From Cupriavidus basilensis OR16 (lineage in GTDB: Bacteria > Pseudomonadota > Gammaproteobacteria > Burkholderiales > Burkholderiaceae), in NCBI RefSeq assembly GCF_000243095.1, contig NZ_AHJE01000003.1, positions 1 through 64,000 of the forward strand: a stretch of DNA of 64,000 bases. Direction: 5' to 3'. Positions within the stretch are counted from its first letter, which is position 1. The number at the start of each line of letters is the position of its first letter. Positions 53,742 through 62,655 of this stretch are shown here, piece after piece. The notes beneath the pieces were generated by a model. That model worked only from the letters and a program-made list of their open reading frames with translations, was not told where the DNA came from and made no database searches. The position numbers and the translations under genes were made by a program.

Positions 53742-54356
53742 TCAGGCGGCGATCTTTTCGCTGCGGCTCAACTGGGTGGCGTTGTAATTGACGACGCGCC
53801 CGGTTTCCGGCTCGATGCCGATGCGGCCCGTCAGGGTTTCGAGCGGACGGCCGTACAGGTGGAAATGCAGCGTCGGCGCATCGCCCACCACGTGAATGCT
53901 GTGGATGTCATGCGGCAGGAAGCCGATCGGCGTGCCCGGGCGCACCACCAGTTCACGCTCCAGTGCGATGCTGGCTTGCCCGGGGTTGCTGCCGTCGTCG
54001 GTGCGGCGGTAGACGCGGTTGAGCTCATCGCCCTGCACGGCCACGATCACGGCCCAGGTATCGTGGTTGTGCGGGATGGTTTTCTTGCCCGGCACGATCG
54101 AGTTGAGATAGAGCGCCGGCAACTGGCCCTCTGCGCTCAGACGGTAGCGGGTGGAGGTGGTGGTGCCATCGCTGGGCGGCGGGAAGTCGGCAAAGCCGAA
54201 CAGGTCCTTCTGGTCGGCCAGTTTCTGCAGGGCGGCGCTCACCTGCCCGAGCGTGGCGCGATCCACTTCATGCGGTATTGTCAGTGCGCTGACTTCGGCG
54301 AGCGTGGCGGCAATGGCTGCGTTGCGCTGGTTCTGGCGGCTTGTCTGGGTCGTCAT
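53742..54356 (-). CDS. Cupin thiol dioxygenase (cysteine dioxygenase type)
   Basis: This 204-residue cupin resembles bacterial cysteine or 3-mercaptopropionate dioxygenases. The iron site is HNHD in KTIPHNHDTWAVIVAVQG and the later histidines in LPHDIHSIHVV and LHFHLYG. It oxidises a thiol to the sulfinate with O2. Start ATG 54356 follows GGGACTCCCCC; a weak site. It pairs with the rhodanese gene downstream, a split version of the fused protein at 54587. Intact. Confidence 0.8.
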   Translation of the reverse strand: MTTQTSRQNQRNAAIAATLAEVSALTIPHEVDRATLGQVSAALQKLADQKDLFGFADFPPPSDGTTTSTRYRLSAEGQLPALYLNSIVPGKKTIPHNHDTWAVIVAVQGDELNRVYRRTDDGSNPGQASIALERELVVRPGTPIGFLPHDIHSIHVVGDAPTLHFHLYGRPLETLTGRIGIEPETGRVVNYNATQLSRSEKIAA

Positions 54357-54586
54357 GGGGGAGTCCCTTTATCAATGATCAATGCGATGCTGTGGCAGGT
54401 GGCGGCATTGCACATTGCACCACTCTACGGAGCGCGCGCTCATGCAAGAACTAACAATATCGCCAATGCATATTCGGTTTTGATCGGTGTGGGGCACGAC
54501 ATAACGATCTGCGATCTGATTCGTTAGCGCCCGGCGTGACTTCCTTTAGGCTCCAGCTTGCCCTGAATTCTCAAGAGCTTCTCGCC

Positions 54587-56488
54587 ATGACCATTACCGA
54601 CCTGTCCCAGACCCTGGCGGACGACACCGCCGCCGACCACGTGAGCGGCGCCCGCGCCGCCGCCGTCGCTGCATTCATCGCGCGCGCGCGCGCCATCGCC
54701 GGCGACCGCGCCGCCGACAAGACGCCGCTGGCCGCGATCGCCGATGAACTGGTGGCGCTGGCTGGCCAGGCGCATCTGTTCCCGCCGGCGCATTTCCCCG
54801 TGGATGCGGCCCGTCCCGCCGCGATCTACCGGCTGGCGGAAGACCCGGACGGCCGCTTTGCTCTGTTTGCCTCCGCCGGCCTGCCGGGCAAGGCGCAGCC
54901 GCCGCACGACCACACCACCTGGGCGGTGATTGCCGGGGTGCGTGGCGTGGAGCGCAACGTGATCTTTCATCGCGGCCAGGGCAGCAAGCCCGGGCGCGAC
55001 ACGCTGGAGCCGCTGCGCCAGCTCGACGTGCAGGCGGGCAATGCCATCACCCTGTCGCCTGCCGATGTGCACACCATCGAGCTGATCGGCGGCGCGCCGG
55101 GCCTGCACCTGCATTTCTACGGCCTCACGCTGGTGGAAGGCGGCACGCGCGCCTGGCAGGCCGCCGGCTATGAAATCTTCAGCGGCACCAACGTGCCCGG
55201 CAAAGCCTTCGGCGAGGTGATCGAGCACGAGCTGCGGACACCGTGGATCACCGCCGAAGCGCTCAAGCTGCACCAGGAGCGTGGCGACAACGTGGTGGTG
55301 GTGGACAGCCGTCCCTTCACGGAATTCCAGAACATGAGCATCCCCGGTGCGCTCGATTGCCCAGGCGCGGAGCTGGTCTACCGCATCGGCGAAATCGCGC
55401 CCGATCCCGAGACCCTGGTGGTGGTCAACTGCGCCGGCCGCACGCGCAGCATCGTGGGCGCGCAGACGCTGATCAACGCTGGCATTCCCAATCGCGTGGT
55501 ATCGCTCAAGGACGGCACCATGGCGTGGCTGCTGGCTGGCTACAAGCTTGACCACGGCCAGACCCGCTTCGCGCCGCAACCGGAGCCCGCCCAGGCAGCC
55601 GCGCGCGAGCGCGCCGCACGCGTGGCGCGGCGCGCTGGCGTACGGCATATCGATGCAGCCGAACTGGCCGCCCTCGAGCAGCAGGCCGGCGAACGCACGC
55701 TCTACCGCTTCGACGTCCGCTCGCCCGAGGAATACGCGGCAGGACACCTTCCCGGCTGGCGCAGCGCCCCCGGCGGCCAACTGGTGCAAGCCACCGATGC
55801 CTACGCCGGCACCCGCCGCGCCCGCATCGTGCTGGCCGACTGGGACGGCGTACGCGCGCAGATCACGGCAGCGTGGCTGGTGCAATTCAGCGGCCACGAG
55901 GTCTACCTGTTCCGCCCCGCACCGCTCGCCCCGCGCGAATCCGGTCCGGAGCCAGTGCGCGTGCTGCGCGCCTCCGAGGTGGAGGCGCCATGGATCGAAG
56001 CCACATCGCTCACCGCGCAGCAAGCGCAGGGCGGGGTGACAGTGGTGGACGTAGACAGCAGCCTGGCATTCCGCCGCGCCCACATCCCGGGCGCATGGTT
56101 CGCAACGCCGGAGAAGGTCGCGCTGGTGCTGGCCCATGCCGGCGCTGACGGCGCCATCGTGGTGACGTCGTCCGATGGCGTGCTGGCGCAAGCGGTGGCC
56201 GCGGAACTGCGCCGCACCAGCAAGCGCGACGTACGCGCGCTGTTAGGCGGCAACGCACGCTGGCAAGCACTCGGCCTGCCAACGGAATCCGCCAAGGCCG
56301 GCAGCGCCGCCGCGGCGCAAGTGCTTACCGGCGACGAGGATGCCTGGTACAGCGCCTACGCTCACGAGGACGAAAACCGCCGGAAGTCCGAGATGCACGC
56401 CTATCTGAACTGGGAAATCGGCCTGGTCGACCAGCTGGAACGTGATGGTGATTTGCCGGTGCGGCTGGTGGACTACAGGCAGCAGTAG
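54587..56488 (+). CDS. Cupin thiol dioxygenase-rhodanese fusion protein
   Basis: About 633 residues. Residues 1-180 are a thiol dioxygenase cupin (PPHDHTTWAV with His107 and His109, ADVHTIELI, LHLHFYGLTL). From about 185 a tail of a rhodanese domain (AWQAAGYEIFSGTNVPGKAFGE) continues into three rhodanese domains. Only the first complete one has a catalytic cysteine (VVNCAGRTRS, near 283); the others have Asp or Ser (LADWDGVRA, TSSDGVL). Each part is paralogous to the leftward cupin and rhodanese genes across a 230-bp divergent gap. The join LTL-VEGGTRAW may be natural or another deletion, because the first rhodanese domain of the split protein is absent. Confidence 0.83.
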   Translation: MTITDLSQTLADDTAADHVSGARAAAVAAFIARARAIAGDRAADKTPLAAIADELVALAGQAHLFPPAHFPVDAARPAAIYRLAEDPDGRFALFASAGLPGKAQPPHDHTTWAVIAGVRGVERNVIFHRGQGSKPGRDTLEPLRQLDVQAGNAITLSPADVHTIELIGGAPGLHLHFYGLTLVEGGTRAWQAAGYEIFSGTNVPGKAFGEVIEHELRTPWITAEALKLHQERGDNVVVVDSRPFTEFQNMSIPGALDCPGAELVYRIGEIAPDPETLVVVNCAGRTRSIVGAQTLINAGIPNRVVSLKDGTMAWLLAGYKLDHGQTRFAPQPEPAQAAARERAARVARRAGVRHIDAAELAALEQQAGERTLYRFDVRSPEEYAAGHLPGWRSAPGGQLVQATDAYAGTRRARIVLADWDGVRAQITAAWLVQFSGHEVYLFRPAPLAPRESGPEPVRVLRASEVEAPWIEATSLTAQQAQGGVTVVDVDSSLAFRRAHIPGAWFATPEKVALVLAHAGADGAIVVTSSDGVLAQAVAAELRRTSKRDVRALLGGNARWQALGLPTESAKAGSAAAAQVLTGDEDAWYSAYAHEDENRRKSEMHAYLNWEIGLVDQLERDGDLPVRLVDYRQQ

Positions 56489-56809
56489 ATGCAAAGGCAT
56501 CGCTTCGCCGAGCCCCCGCTCTCTCTCCCGTCCCCTTTCCCACAAGTGGGAGCGGGGAGCCAACCAGCGGCAAGATCAACCGATTGGTGTGGCCGTGTGA
56601 AGCGCCCGAAGGGCGGGCCACACCTCAACGCGATGCGAAGCGAGCCGTAGAGGTTTACCTAGGCCGTATGGGGCGCCTCGGGAAGTAGGTCGCCGCCCCG
56701 CAGGGGCGGTGAAACTGCAGTTGCCCTTGACGTTAAGCAGCTGAAGTTGAAGCTGAAGTTGAAGCTGATTTTGCAGTTGCAGTTGCAGCTAAAACCCACC
56801 CAAAAACCA
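56489..56809. repeat. Non-coding spacer with hairpins and short tandem repeats
   Basis: No ORF is supportable here. GGTGTGGCC at 56586-56594 pairs with GGCCACACC at 56616-56624, enclosing CGCCC-GAA-GGGCG. CCGCCCC-GCA-GGGGCGG at about 56693-56709 is another tight hairpin. CTGAAGTTGAAG occurs twice in tandem at 56741-56764, then TTGCAG three times at 56771-56788. The hairpins may be bidirectional terminators between convergent genes. Confidence 0.65.
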
Positions 56810-57808
56810 TCACCGCAACGATAACCCCGAAGCCACAATCACCGAAGCATACCTCGGCAAATCCCGAGCCAATGCAGCATCCAGCTCCTGCGCCGACGAC
56901 CCCACCACCACATAGCCGGCATCTTCCAGCAGGCTGCGCGTAGCCGGCACATTCAGCACGGCCGAGACATCGCGGCTGATGCGATCCACCACACCCGTGG
57001 GCGTAGCCGCAGGCGCAATCAGCCCCTGCCAGCTTTCCACCGCAAAGCCAGCGGCGCCAGCTTCCGCCATGGTCGGCACCTGCGGCAGCGCCTTCGAGCG
57101 ATAGGGCGTGGTAACCGCCAGCGCAGTCAGCCGGCCGGAACGCACGTAGTCGGTCACCGCCGCCAGCGTGATCAGCGTGGCATCGATGTGCCCGCCAAGC
57201 AGATCCACCGTGGCGGGCGCGCCACCCGCGTAGGGAATGTAGTTGACCTTGATACCGACCTGGCGCGATAGCATTTCATGCGCCACGTGCGCGATGCCGC
57301 CGTTGCCCGGCAAGCCAAGCGTGAGCTCGCCAGGCTTCTTGCGTGCAAGCGCGATGTAGTCCTGCAGGTTGCGCACGCCAAGATCGGGCCTTGCGACCAG
57401 GATCTGCGGATTCACCACAGCCTTGCTGACGCCGCGAAACGCGTGGCTCGTATCGTACGGCAGCGTCTTGAACAGCGAGGCGTTCAGCGTCACGCCTTCG
57501 CCGCCGAGCAGCAAGGTGTAGCCATCCGGCCTGGCCCGCGCCACCTGCGCGGCACCCAGTGTGCCGCTGGCGCCCACCACGTTTTCCACCACCACGGGCT
57601 GGCCCCATTTCTCGCTGAGCTTGAGCGCCAGCGTGCGCGCGAGCTTGTCGGCGCTGCCGCCGGGTGCCACCGGCACCACGATGCGCACGGGACGCGCAGG
57701 GAAGGTTTCCGTGGCCTGCGTGGCATGGCTGCGGAAAGGTACGCTGGCGATGCCAGCCGCGGCGGCGGGCAGGCAGAGGAGGGTGCGGAGCAGGGTGCGA
57801 CGTTGCAT
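56810..57808 (-). CDS. Bug-family (TctC-like) periplasmic solute-binding protein
   Basis: This 332-residue exported binding protein has a twin-Arg-like signal (MQRRTLLRTLLCLPAAAAGIASVPF) and the family segments FPARPVRIVVPVAPGGSADKLAR, GASGTLGAAQVARARPDGYT, VNYIPYAGGAPATVDLLGGHID and LPQVPTMAEAG. Start ATG 57808 is chosen from the signal peptide; the frame stays open much further upstream without a better start. It is divergent from the amino-acid ABC transporter. A sulfur-containing organic acid is a possible ligand by context only. Intact. Confidence 0.87.
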   Translation of the reverse strand: MQRRTLLRTLLCLPAAAAGIASVPFRSHATQATETFPARPVRIVVPVAPGGSADKLARTLALKLSEKWGQPVVVENVVGASGTLGAAQVARARPDGYTLLLGGEGVTLNASLFKTLPYDTSHAFRGVSKAVVNPQILVARPDLGVRNLQDYIALARKKPGELTLGLPGNGGIAHVAHEMLSRQVGIKVNYIPYAGGAPATVDLLGGHIDATLITLAAVTDYVRSGRLTALAVTTPYRSKALPQVPTMAEAGAAGFAVESWQGLIAPAATPTGVVDRISRDVSAVLNVPATRSLLEDAGYVVVGSSAQELDAALARDLPRYASVIVASGLSLR

Positions 57809-58034
57809 GACGGTGTGGCCGGAGGCGAATCGAGCGCAAAGCTTAGAAAGCGTGGCCCAAGCCGCCAACGAATCTTTCCGCGCATGGATATGCGGCTGCG
57901 CCGTGCTGGCGCGGGCAACGGCAAGCGCATAACGATTGGCTCTTTTATTCGTTCCGTGCCCGCCGGCGCTTGCGTACAGTTTGCCGGCTGCCTCGCACAA
58001 ACCACGATTTAGCCAACAAGAACTCACACACACC

Positions 58035-58883
58035 ATGACCCGCACGCTTTCGCCGCGCCCCTCGCGCCCCCTCGCCTTCGCTGCCGCCGTGCTCGCCGGT
58101 ACCTTCTTTGCCGGCGCCGCGCAGGCCGACGCCACGCTCGACAAGATCCGCCAGCGCGGCAAGATCGTGGTCGGCATCATGCTGTCCGGCAGCGCCTTCG
58201 GCTCGATCGATCCCGCCACGCAGAAACCCGTCGGCTTCAACGCGGATCTGGCGCAGGACCTGGCCAGGCAACTCAATGTGGAACTGGAAACGGTGCAGGT
58301 ACAGCCGTCCAACCGCGTACAGTTCCTGCAACAGGGCAAGGTCGACGTGCTGATCGCGGCGATGGAGTACAACGCCGAGCGCGGCGAGCAACTGGGCCAC
58401 GTGCCCACGCCCTACTACCGCGTGGGCGGCGCCGTGATCGTGCCCAAGCAGAGCGAGATCCGCCGCTGGGAAGACCTGAAGGGCAAGACGGTGTGCATCT
58501 CGCAGGGCAGCAGCTATACGCGGCCGGTGCAGGTGGAATACGGCGCCATCCCGAAGGGCTTCAAGGGCTCGGCGGAATCGCTGCTGGCCCTGCGCGGCGA
58601 CAACTGCGCCGGCGCCGTGCACGACAACACGCTGCTGCAGCCGCTGGTGCGCGGCAACCCGGAATGGCAGAACTACCGCATCGTGCTGCCGGAGCTGAAT
58701 CCCGCGCCGACCGTGATCTGGACCCGCAAGGGCGAGCAGGACACCATCCAGGCGGTTGACCGCATCGTGCAGAACTGGCACCGCAGCGGCTGGCTGGTCG
58801 CCACCGAGAAGAAGGCCGGCATCCTGCCGCCGTCGCCGGCGCTCACCGAGCTGCACGACAAGCTCAAGGGTGGCCGTTCCTGA
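58035..58883 (+). CDS. Amino-acid ABC transporter, periplasmic binding protein
   Basis: This 282-residue family-3 binding protein has a signal peptide ending AGAAQA and segments TLDKIRQRGKIVVGIMLSG, GFNADLAQDLARQLNVELETV, DVLIAAMEYNAERGEQ and LKGKTVCISQGSSY typical of polar amino-acid or cystine receptors. Its stop (TGA) overlaps the ATG of the first permease. Next to a thiol dioxygenase and a cystathionine lyase-like enzyme, cystine or a related thiol compound is the likely ligand. Intact. Confidence 0.85.
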   Translation: MTRTLSPRPSRPLAFAAAVLAGTFFAGAAQADATLDKIRQRGKIVVGIMLSGSAFGSIDPATQKPVGFNADLAQDLARQLNVELETVQVQPSNRVQFLQQGKVDVLIAAMEYNAERGEQLGHVPTPYYRVGGAVIVPKQSEIRRWEDLKGKTVCISQGSSYTRPVQVEYGAIPKGFKGSAESLLALRGDNCAGAVHDNTLLQPLVRGNPEWQNYRIVLPELNPAPTVIWTRKGEQDTIQAVDRIVQNWHRSGWLVATEKKAGILPPSPALTELHDKLKGGRS

Positions 58884-59629
58884 TGGATGCGGCGATTGCC
58901 TGGTGGATCGATGCGGCGCGCCGCGTCGGCCTGAACTATGCGTTCCTGGCCGATGCCTATGACCGTGCCTCGTTCGTGCATGGCGCCTGGGTGAGCATGG
59001 AGCTGGTGCTGTGCACGCTCGCCGGCAGCCTGCTTGCCGGGGTGGGCATGGTAGCACTGCTGACCTCGCGCAGCCCGCTGCTGGCCGGCGCCACGCGCGC
59101 GTTTGTGGAAGTCACGCGCAATACGCCCACGCTGGTGCAGCTGTACTGCGCCTTCCTGGTCCTCAACATGCTGATCACCCACGCCTTGCAGGACGCGCAG
59201 CGGAGCAATCCGCTCACGCCATTCCTGTGGGTGGTGGTGGTGCTGTCGCTGCACAAGGGCGTGTTCCATGCGGAGGCCCTGCGCGCGGGCATCGAGGCCG
59301 TGCCGAAGGTCACGCTGGAGGCGGCGGCGTCGCTGGGCTTTGATCGCCGCACGTTGCTCTGGCGGGTGCAATTGCCGCTGGCGGTGCGCTTCGCGCTGCC
59401 TGCCCTGGTCAACAATTCCGTGGAGCTGGTCAAGGCCACGGCGGTGGCGTCCGCGATTGCGGTGGGCGATATCACCTACGCCTCGATCATGATCTGGACC
59501 CAGCGCGACAACGTGCTGGAACTGATGGTGCTGTTGCTGTTGTTCTTCGGCGCGCTGACCTGGGTGGTCAGCCAGGCGGGCAACTGGCTCGAACTTCGAC
59601 TGAGGATGCCCGGCTATGGCGAGCGCTGA
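58883..59629 (+). CDS. Amino-acid ABC transporter permease 1
   Basis: This 248-residue HisM/GlnP-type permease has helices starting at AWVSMELVLCTLAGSLLAGVGMVALL and the inner-membrane coupling loop EALRAGIEAVPKVTLEAAASLGFDRRTLLWRVQLPLAVR (EAA loop), which docks to the ATPase. Start ATG 58883 overlaps the binding protein stop. It overlaps the second permease by 14 bp. Intact. Confidence 0.88.
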   Translation: MDAAIAWWIDAARRVGLNYAFLADAYDRASFVHGAWVSMELVLCTLAGSLLAGVGMVALLTSRSPLLAGATRAFVEVTRNTPTLVQLYCAFLVLNMLITHALQDAQRSNPLTPFLWVVVVLSLHKGVFHAEALRAGIEAVPKVTLEAAASLGFDRRTLLWRVQLPLAVRFALPALVNNSVELVKATAVASAIAVGDITYASIMIWTQRDNVLELMVLLLLFFGALTWVVSQAGNWLELRLRMPGYGER

Positions 59630-60357
59630 TTCGACTTTCCTGGCGGCGCCGGCAAGGTCGCGCGCCAGCCGCCATGCGGGGCTGCTGTGGCTCCTGCCGC
59701 CGGTGGCAGTGGCGCTCTGCGCGAGCCGTCATCCGGAGCTGGCGCGCGCGCTGGCCAGCGCCTGGCAATGGTCGCCGGCGCTGGTGCGCGGCTTCCTGGT
59801 CAATATCGGCGTGAGTCTGCTGGCGATCGTGCTGGGCACGGTCGCTGTATGTGCAGGTGTTCCGCAATGCGCCGTGGCTGGTGCTGATCTATTTCTCCAC
59901 CTATGTGTTTCCGTTCGAGGTGAGTATCGGCAGCCATATCGTGCCGTTCCCCGACTGGTTCAAGGTGGTGGTGGGGCTGGCGCTGCCGGCCAGCGCCAAT
60001 GTGGCCGAAGTGCTGCGCGGCGCGGTGCAGTCGATCCCGCTCACGCAGTGGGAGGCCGCCAGCTCGATGGCGTTCTCGCGCTGGCAGACCTTGCGGCTGA
60101 TCATCGCTGCGCAGTGCGTGCGCCGCATGCTGCCGCCGTGGATGAACCTGTATGCCACGCTTACCATGGGCACCGCGCTGGCCTCGCTGGTGGGCGTGCA
60201 CGACTTGCTCGATACCGCGCAGATCGCCAGCAATACCGTCAACCAGACGGCCTTTACCGTGCTGATCTATTTCATTGTGCTGGCGATGTTCTTTGCCTGG
60301 TGCTATCCGATTTCGCGCTTCACCCGTTTCCTGGAACAAAAACATGCTGTTGCCTGA
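59616..60357 (+). pseudogene. Amino-acid ABC transporter permease 2, internal deletion with frameshift
   Basis: The first frame (MASADSTFLAAPARSRASRH to LLAIVLGTV) covers the N-terminus and the first helix. The rest (YVQVFRNAPWLVLIYFSTYVFPFE, EVLRGAVQSIPLTQWEAASSMAFSRWQTLRLI, to the stop at 60357) is in another frame. About 20-25 residues joining GTV to YVQVF are missing near 59840-59850. The EAA loop is intact in the second part. Without the join the transporter would lack one half of its membrane pore. Confidence 0.82.
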
Positions 60358-61201
60358 ACATAGCGGCGGACCCGTGTTGTCCACGGTCCCCGTGGCTGCC
60401 GCGCCGCTGGTTGCGCTCGAGGACGTGCACCTTGCCTTTGGCGGCAACCCGGTGCTCAAGGGCATCGACCTGGAAGTGCGGCGCGGGCAGGCGGTATCGA
60501 TCATCGGCCCGTCCGGCTCCGGCAAGTCCACCATCCTGCGTTGCCTTACCGGCCTGCTGGAGCCGCAGCAGGGCACGGTGACGGTCGGCGGCGTTGCAGT
60601 GCGCGCGCTGCGCAGCGAGGCCGAGCGCATTGCGCTGCGCAAGCGCGTGGGCTTTGTCTTCCAGCAGTACAACCTGTTTCCGCACCTGACCGTGTTGCAG
60701 AACCTCACCATCGCGCCGTTGCGCGTGCTGGGGCGCAGCCGCGCGCAGGCTGAGGCCACCGCCATCGCGCTGCTGCGCAAGGTGCGCCTGGCCGACAAGG
60801 CGGGCGCGTATCCGGGCGAGCTGTCCGGCGGCCAGCAGCAGCGCGTGGCGATTGCCCGCGCGCTGGCCATGGAGCCCGAGTTGATCCTGTTCGACGAAGT
60901 GACCTCGGCGCTGGACCCGGAAACGGTGGGCGAGGTGCTGACCGTGATCGGCGACCTGGTCGACGAGGGGCTGACCTGCCTGCTGGTGACGCACGAGATG
61001 CGCTTTGCCGAAGAGATCAGCGACGAGGTCTACTTCACCGAGGGTGGCCGGATTGTCGAGCATGGCCCGGCCCGCCGTATCTTCAGCGCGCCGCGCAGCG
61101 AGCGCACGCGCGCCTTCCTCAACCGCTCGCTGGGCGCGGCCCCGCGCGCGCAGGCCGACCCCTTCGTGTTCTCGTTCGACAAGCTGCGCTTTGCCGTCTG
61201 A
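60344..61201 (+). CDS. Amino-acid ABC transporter ATPase
   Basis: This 285-residue ABC ATPase of the GlnQ/HisP type has Walker A GPSGSGKST (near residue 56), the Q-loop QQYNLFPHLT, signature LSGGQQQR, Walker B LILFDEVTSALD and switch His in LVTHEM. ATG 60344 overlaps the permease end by 14 bp. A C-terminal tail of about 25 residues follows the ABC core. It energises the uptake system with the two permeases. Intact. Confidence 0.92.
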   Translation: MLLPEHSGGPVLSTVPVAAAPLVALEDVHLAFGGNPVLKGIDLEVRRGQAVSIIGPSGSGKSTILRCLTGLLEPQQGTVTVGGVAVRALRSEAERIALRKRVGFVFQQYNLFPHLTVLQNLTIAPLRVLGRSRAQAEATAIALLRKVRLADKAGAYPGELSGGQQQRVAIARALAMEPELILFDEVTSALDPETVGEVLTVIGDLVDEGLTCLLVTHEMRFAEEISDEVYFTEGGRIVEHGPARRIFSAPRSERTRAFLNRSLGAAPRAQADPFVFSFDKLRFAV

Positions 61202-61242
61202 GCGCGGCCCAAGCCACTATCCCTTATCCCTATCCCGGAACC

Positions 61243-62451
61243 ATGAGCCATCATCGCGATACCCAACTGATCCACGCCGGCACGCCGCCCTTTGTCCAGG
61301 GCCACGGCCCGGTCAACGTGCCGGTGGTGCGCGCCAGCACCGTGCGCTTCGAGAACTCGGACGCCTATGACGATATCCGTGAGCGTCACGCACGCGGCGA
61401 GCGTGTCAGCGCCTATGGCCGGCAGGGCATGGATACGCACCGCGCGCTGGAAGACGCGATTGCCGGGCTCGAGGGCGGCAACCGCACTTTCCTGGCGCCC
61501 TCGGGGCTGGCAGCGATCTCGCTGACGTTCCTCGCGCTGCTCTCGCCGGGCGACCATGCGCTGGTGGTGGACAGCGTCTACGCGCCGGTGCGCAGGCTGG
61601 AACAGACGCTGTTGCGCCGCCTGGGCATCGAGGTCAGCTATTTCTCGCCCAGCCGTGACGATGTGCAAGCGCTGATCCGCCCGAACACGCGGCTGCTTTA
61701 TCTGGAGTCGCCCAGCTCCCTGCTGTACGAGGTGCTGGACCTGCCGCGCCTGTCAACGATCGCGCACCGCCATGGCGTGGTGGTGGCAACCGACAATACC
61801 TGGGCTTCCGGCCACGTGCTGCAGCCGCTGGCGCTCGGCGTGGACGTATCGATCCTGGCATCGACCAAGTACATCAGCGGCCATTCCGACCTGATGCAGG
61901 GCGCGGTGGTGGTCAAGGACGAAGGGCTGGCGCGGCGCCTTGCCGACGCCTACGATGGCTTCGGCCTGGCCATTGGCGCGGACGATGCCTACCTCGCGCT
62001 GCGCGGCATCCGCACCCTGGCCGTGCGGCTGGCCCAGCATCAGCGCACCGCCTTGGCGGTGGCGCAGTTCCTGGAAGCGCATGAGGCGGTAGGGCGGGTG
62101 TTCTATCCGGCCTTGCCCTCGGACCCGGGCCACGCGCTGTGGCTGCGGGATTTCTCGGGCGCCAACGGGCTGGTCTCGTTCGCGCTGCCCACTGCCGATG
62201 TGGCCGCGGCGCGCAAGCTGGTGGATTCGCTGAGGCTGTTCGGGCTGGGGGCTTCCTGGGGCGGCTACGAAAGCCTGGTGCAGGTGGCAGCGCCGGAGCG
62301 CCTGGCGCAGCATTCCTACTGGCGTGGCACTGAGCCGGTGATCCGCCTGCATATTGGCCTGGAAGCGCCGGAAGACCTGATCGCCGACCTGGCGCAGGGA
62401 CTGGCAACGACGGTGCAGGCATCTGTGCCGCAACGGCGCGCGGCGGCCTGA
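61243..62451 (+). CDS. metC: Cystathionine beta-lyase / PLP-dependent Cys-Met metabolism enzyme
   Basis: This 402-residue enzyme of the Cys/Met gamma-family has AYGRQGMDTHRALEDAIAGLEGGNRTFLAPSGLAA near the N-terminus, the PLP aspartate region VVATDNTWASGHVLQPL and the Schiff-base lysine in ASTKYISGHSD (about Lys208). It most resembles cystathionine beta-lyase (MetC), which releases homocysteine, pyruvate and ammonia; cysteine desulfhydrase activity is also possible. It follows the ATPase by 41 bp, so uptake and cleavage of cystine or cystathionine may be linked. Intact. Confidence 0.85.
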   Translation: MSHHRDTQLIHAGTPPFVQGHGPVNVPVVRASTVRFENSDAYDDIRERHARGERVSAYGRQGMDTHRALEDAIAGLEGGNRTFLAPSGLAAISLTFLALLSPGDHALVVDSVYAPVRRLEQTLLRRLGIEVSYFSPSRDDVQALIRPNTRLLYLESPSSLLYEVLDLPRLSTIAHRHGVVVATDNTWASGHVLQPLALGVDVSILASTKYISGHSDLMQGAVVVKDEGLARRLADAYDGFGLAIGADDAYLALRGIRTLAVRLAQHQRTALAVAQFLEAHEAVGRVFYPALPSDPGHALWLRDFSGANGLVSFALPTADVAAARKLVDSLRLFGLGASWGGYESLVQVAAPERLAQHSYWRGTEPVIRLHIGLEAPEDLIADLAQGLATTVQASVPQRRAAA

Positions 62452-62489
62452 GGCGGTGCGAATGGCAGCCGTGCGCGCAAGGCGAGGCT

Positions 62490-62530
62490 GCTAAAAAAGG
62501 AAGCGGGACGGGAATCTGCCCGCTTCGCAA
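62490..62530 (-). terminator. Rho-independent terminator of the purine permease gene
   Basis: GAAGCGGG (62500-62507) pairs with CCCGCTTC (62519-62526) around an 11-nt loop. On the minus strand it is followed directly by CTTTTTTAG. The opposite side has A-runs, so it works mainly leftward. Confidence 0.8.
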
Positions 62531-62655
62531 AAAAGCCAGTGTCATCGTTGCGCTGGCTTTCAGTACCCGCTTGCGTGGCAACGCCGCGTGGCCCCTCGGG
62601 CCGCGCGGTGCCGCCTCTCGAACCTGGCCGCGGGCAGTGCCGCGGCCGTCAAGCC

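Noticed and set aside
61202..61242. SAM or other sulfur riboswitch before the cystathionine lyase-like gene
   Set aside because: The gap is 41 bp, too short for a riboswitch and without a terminator hairpin.
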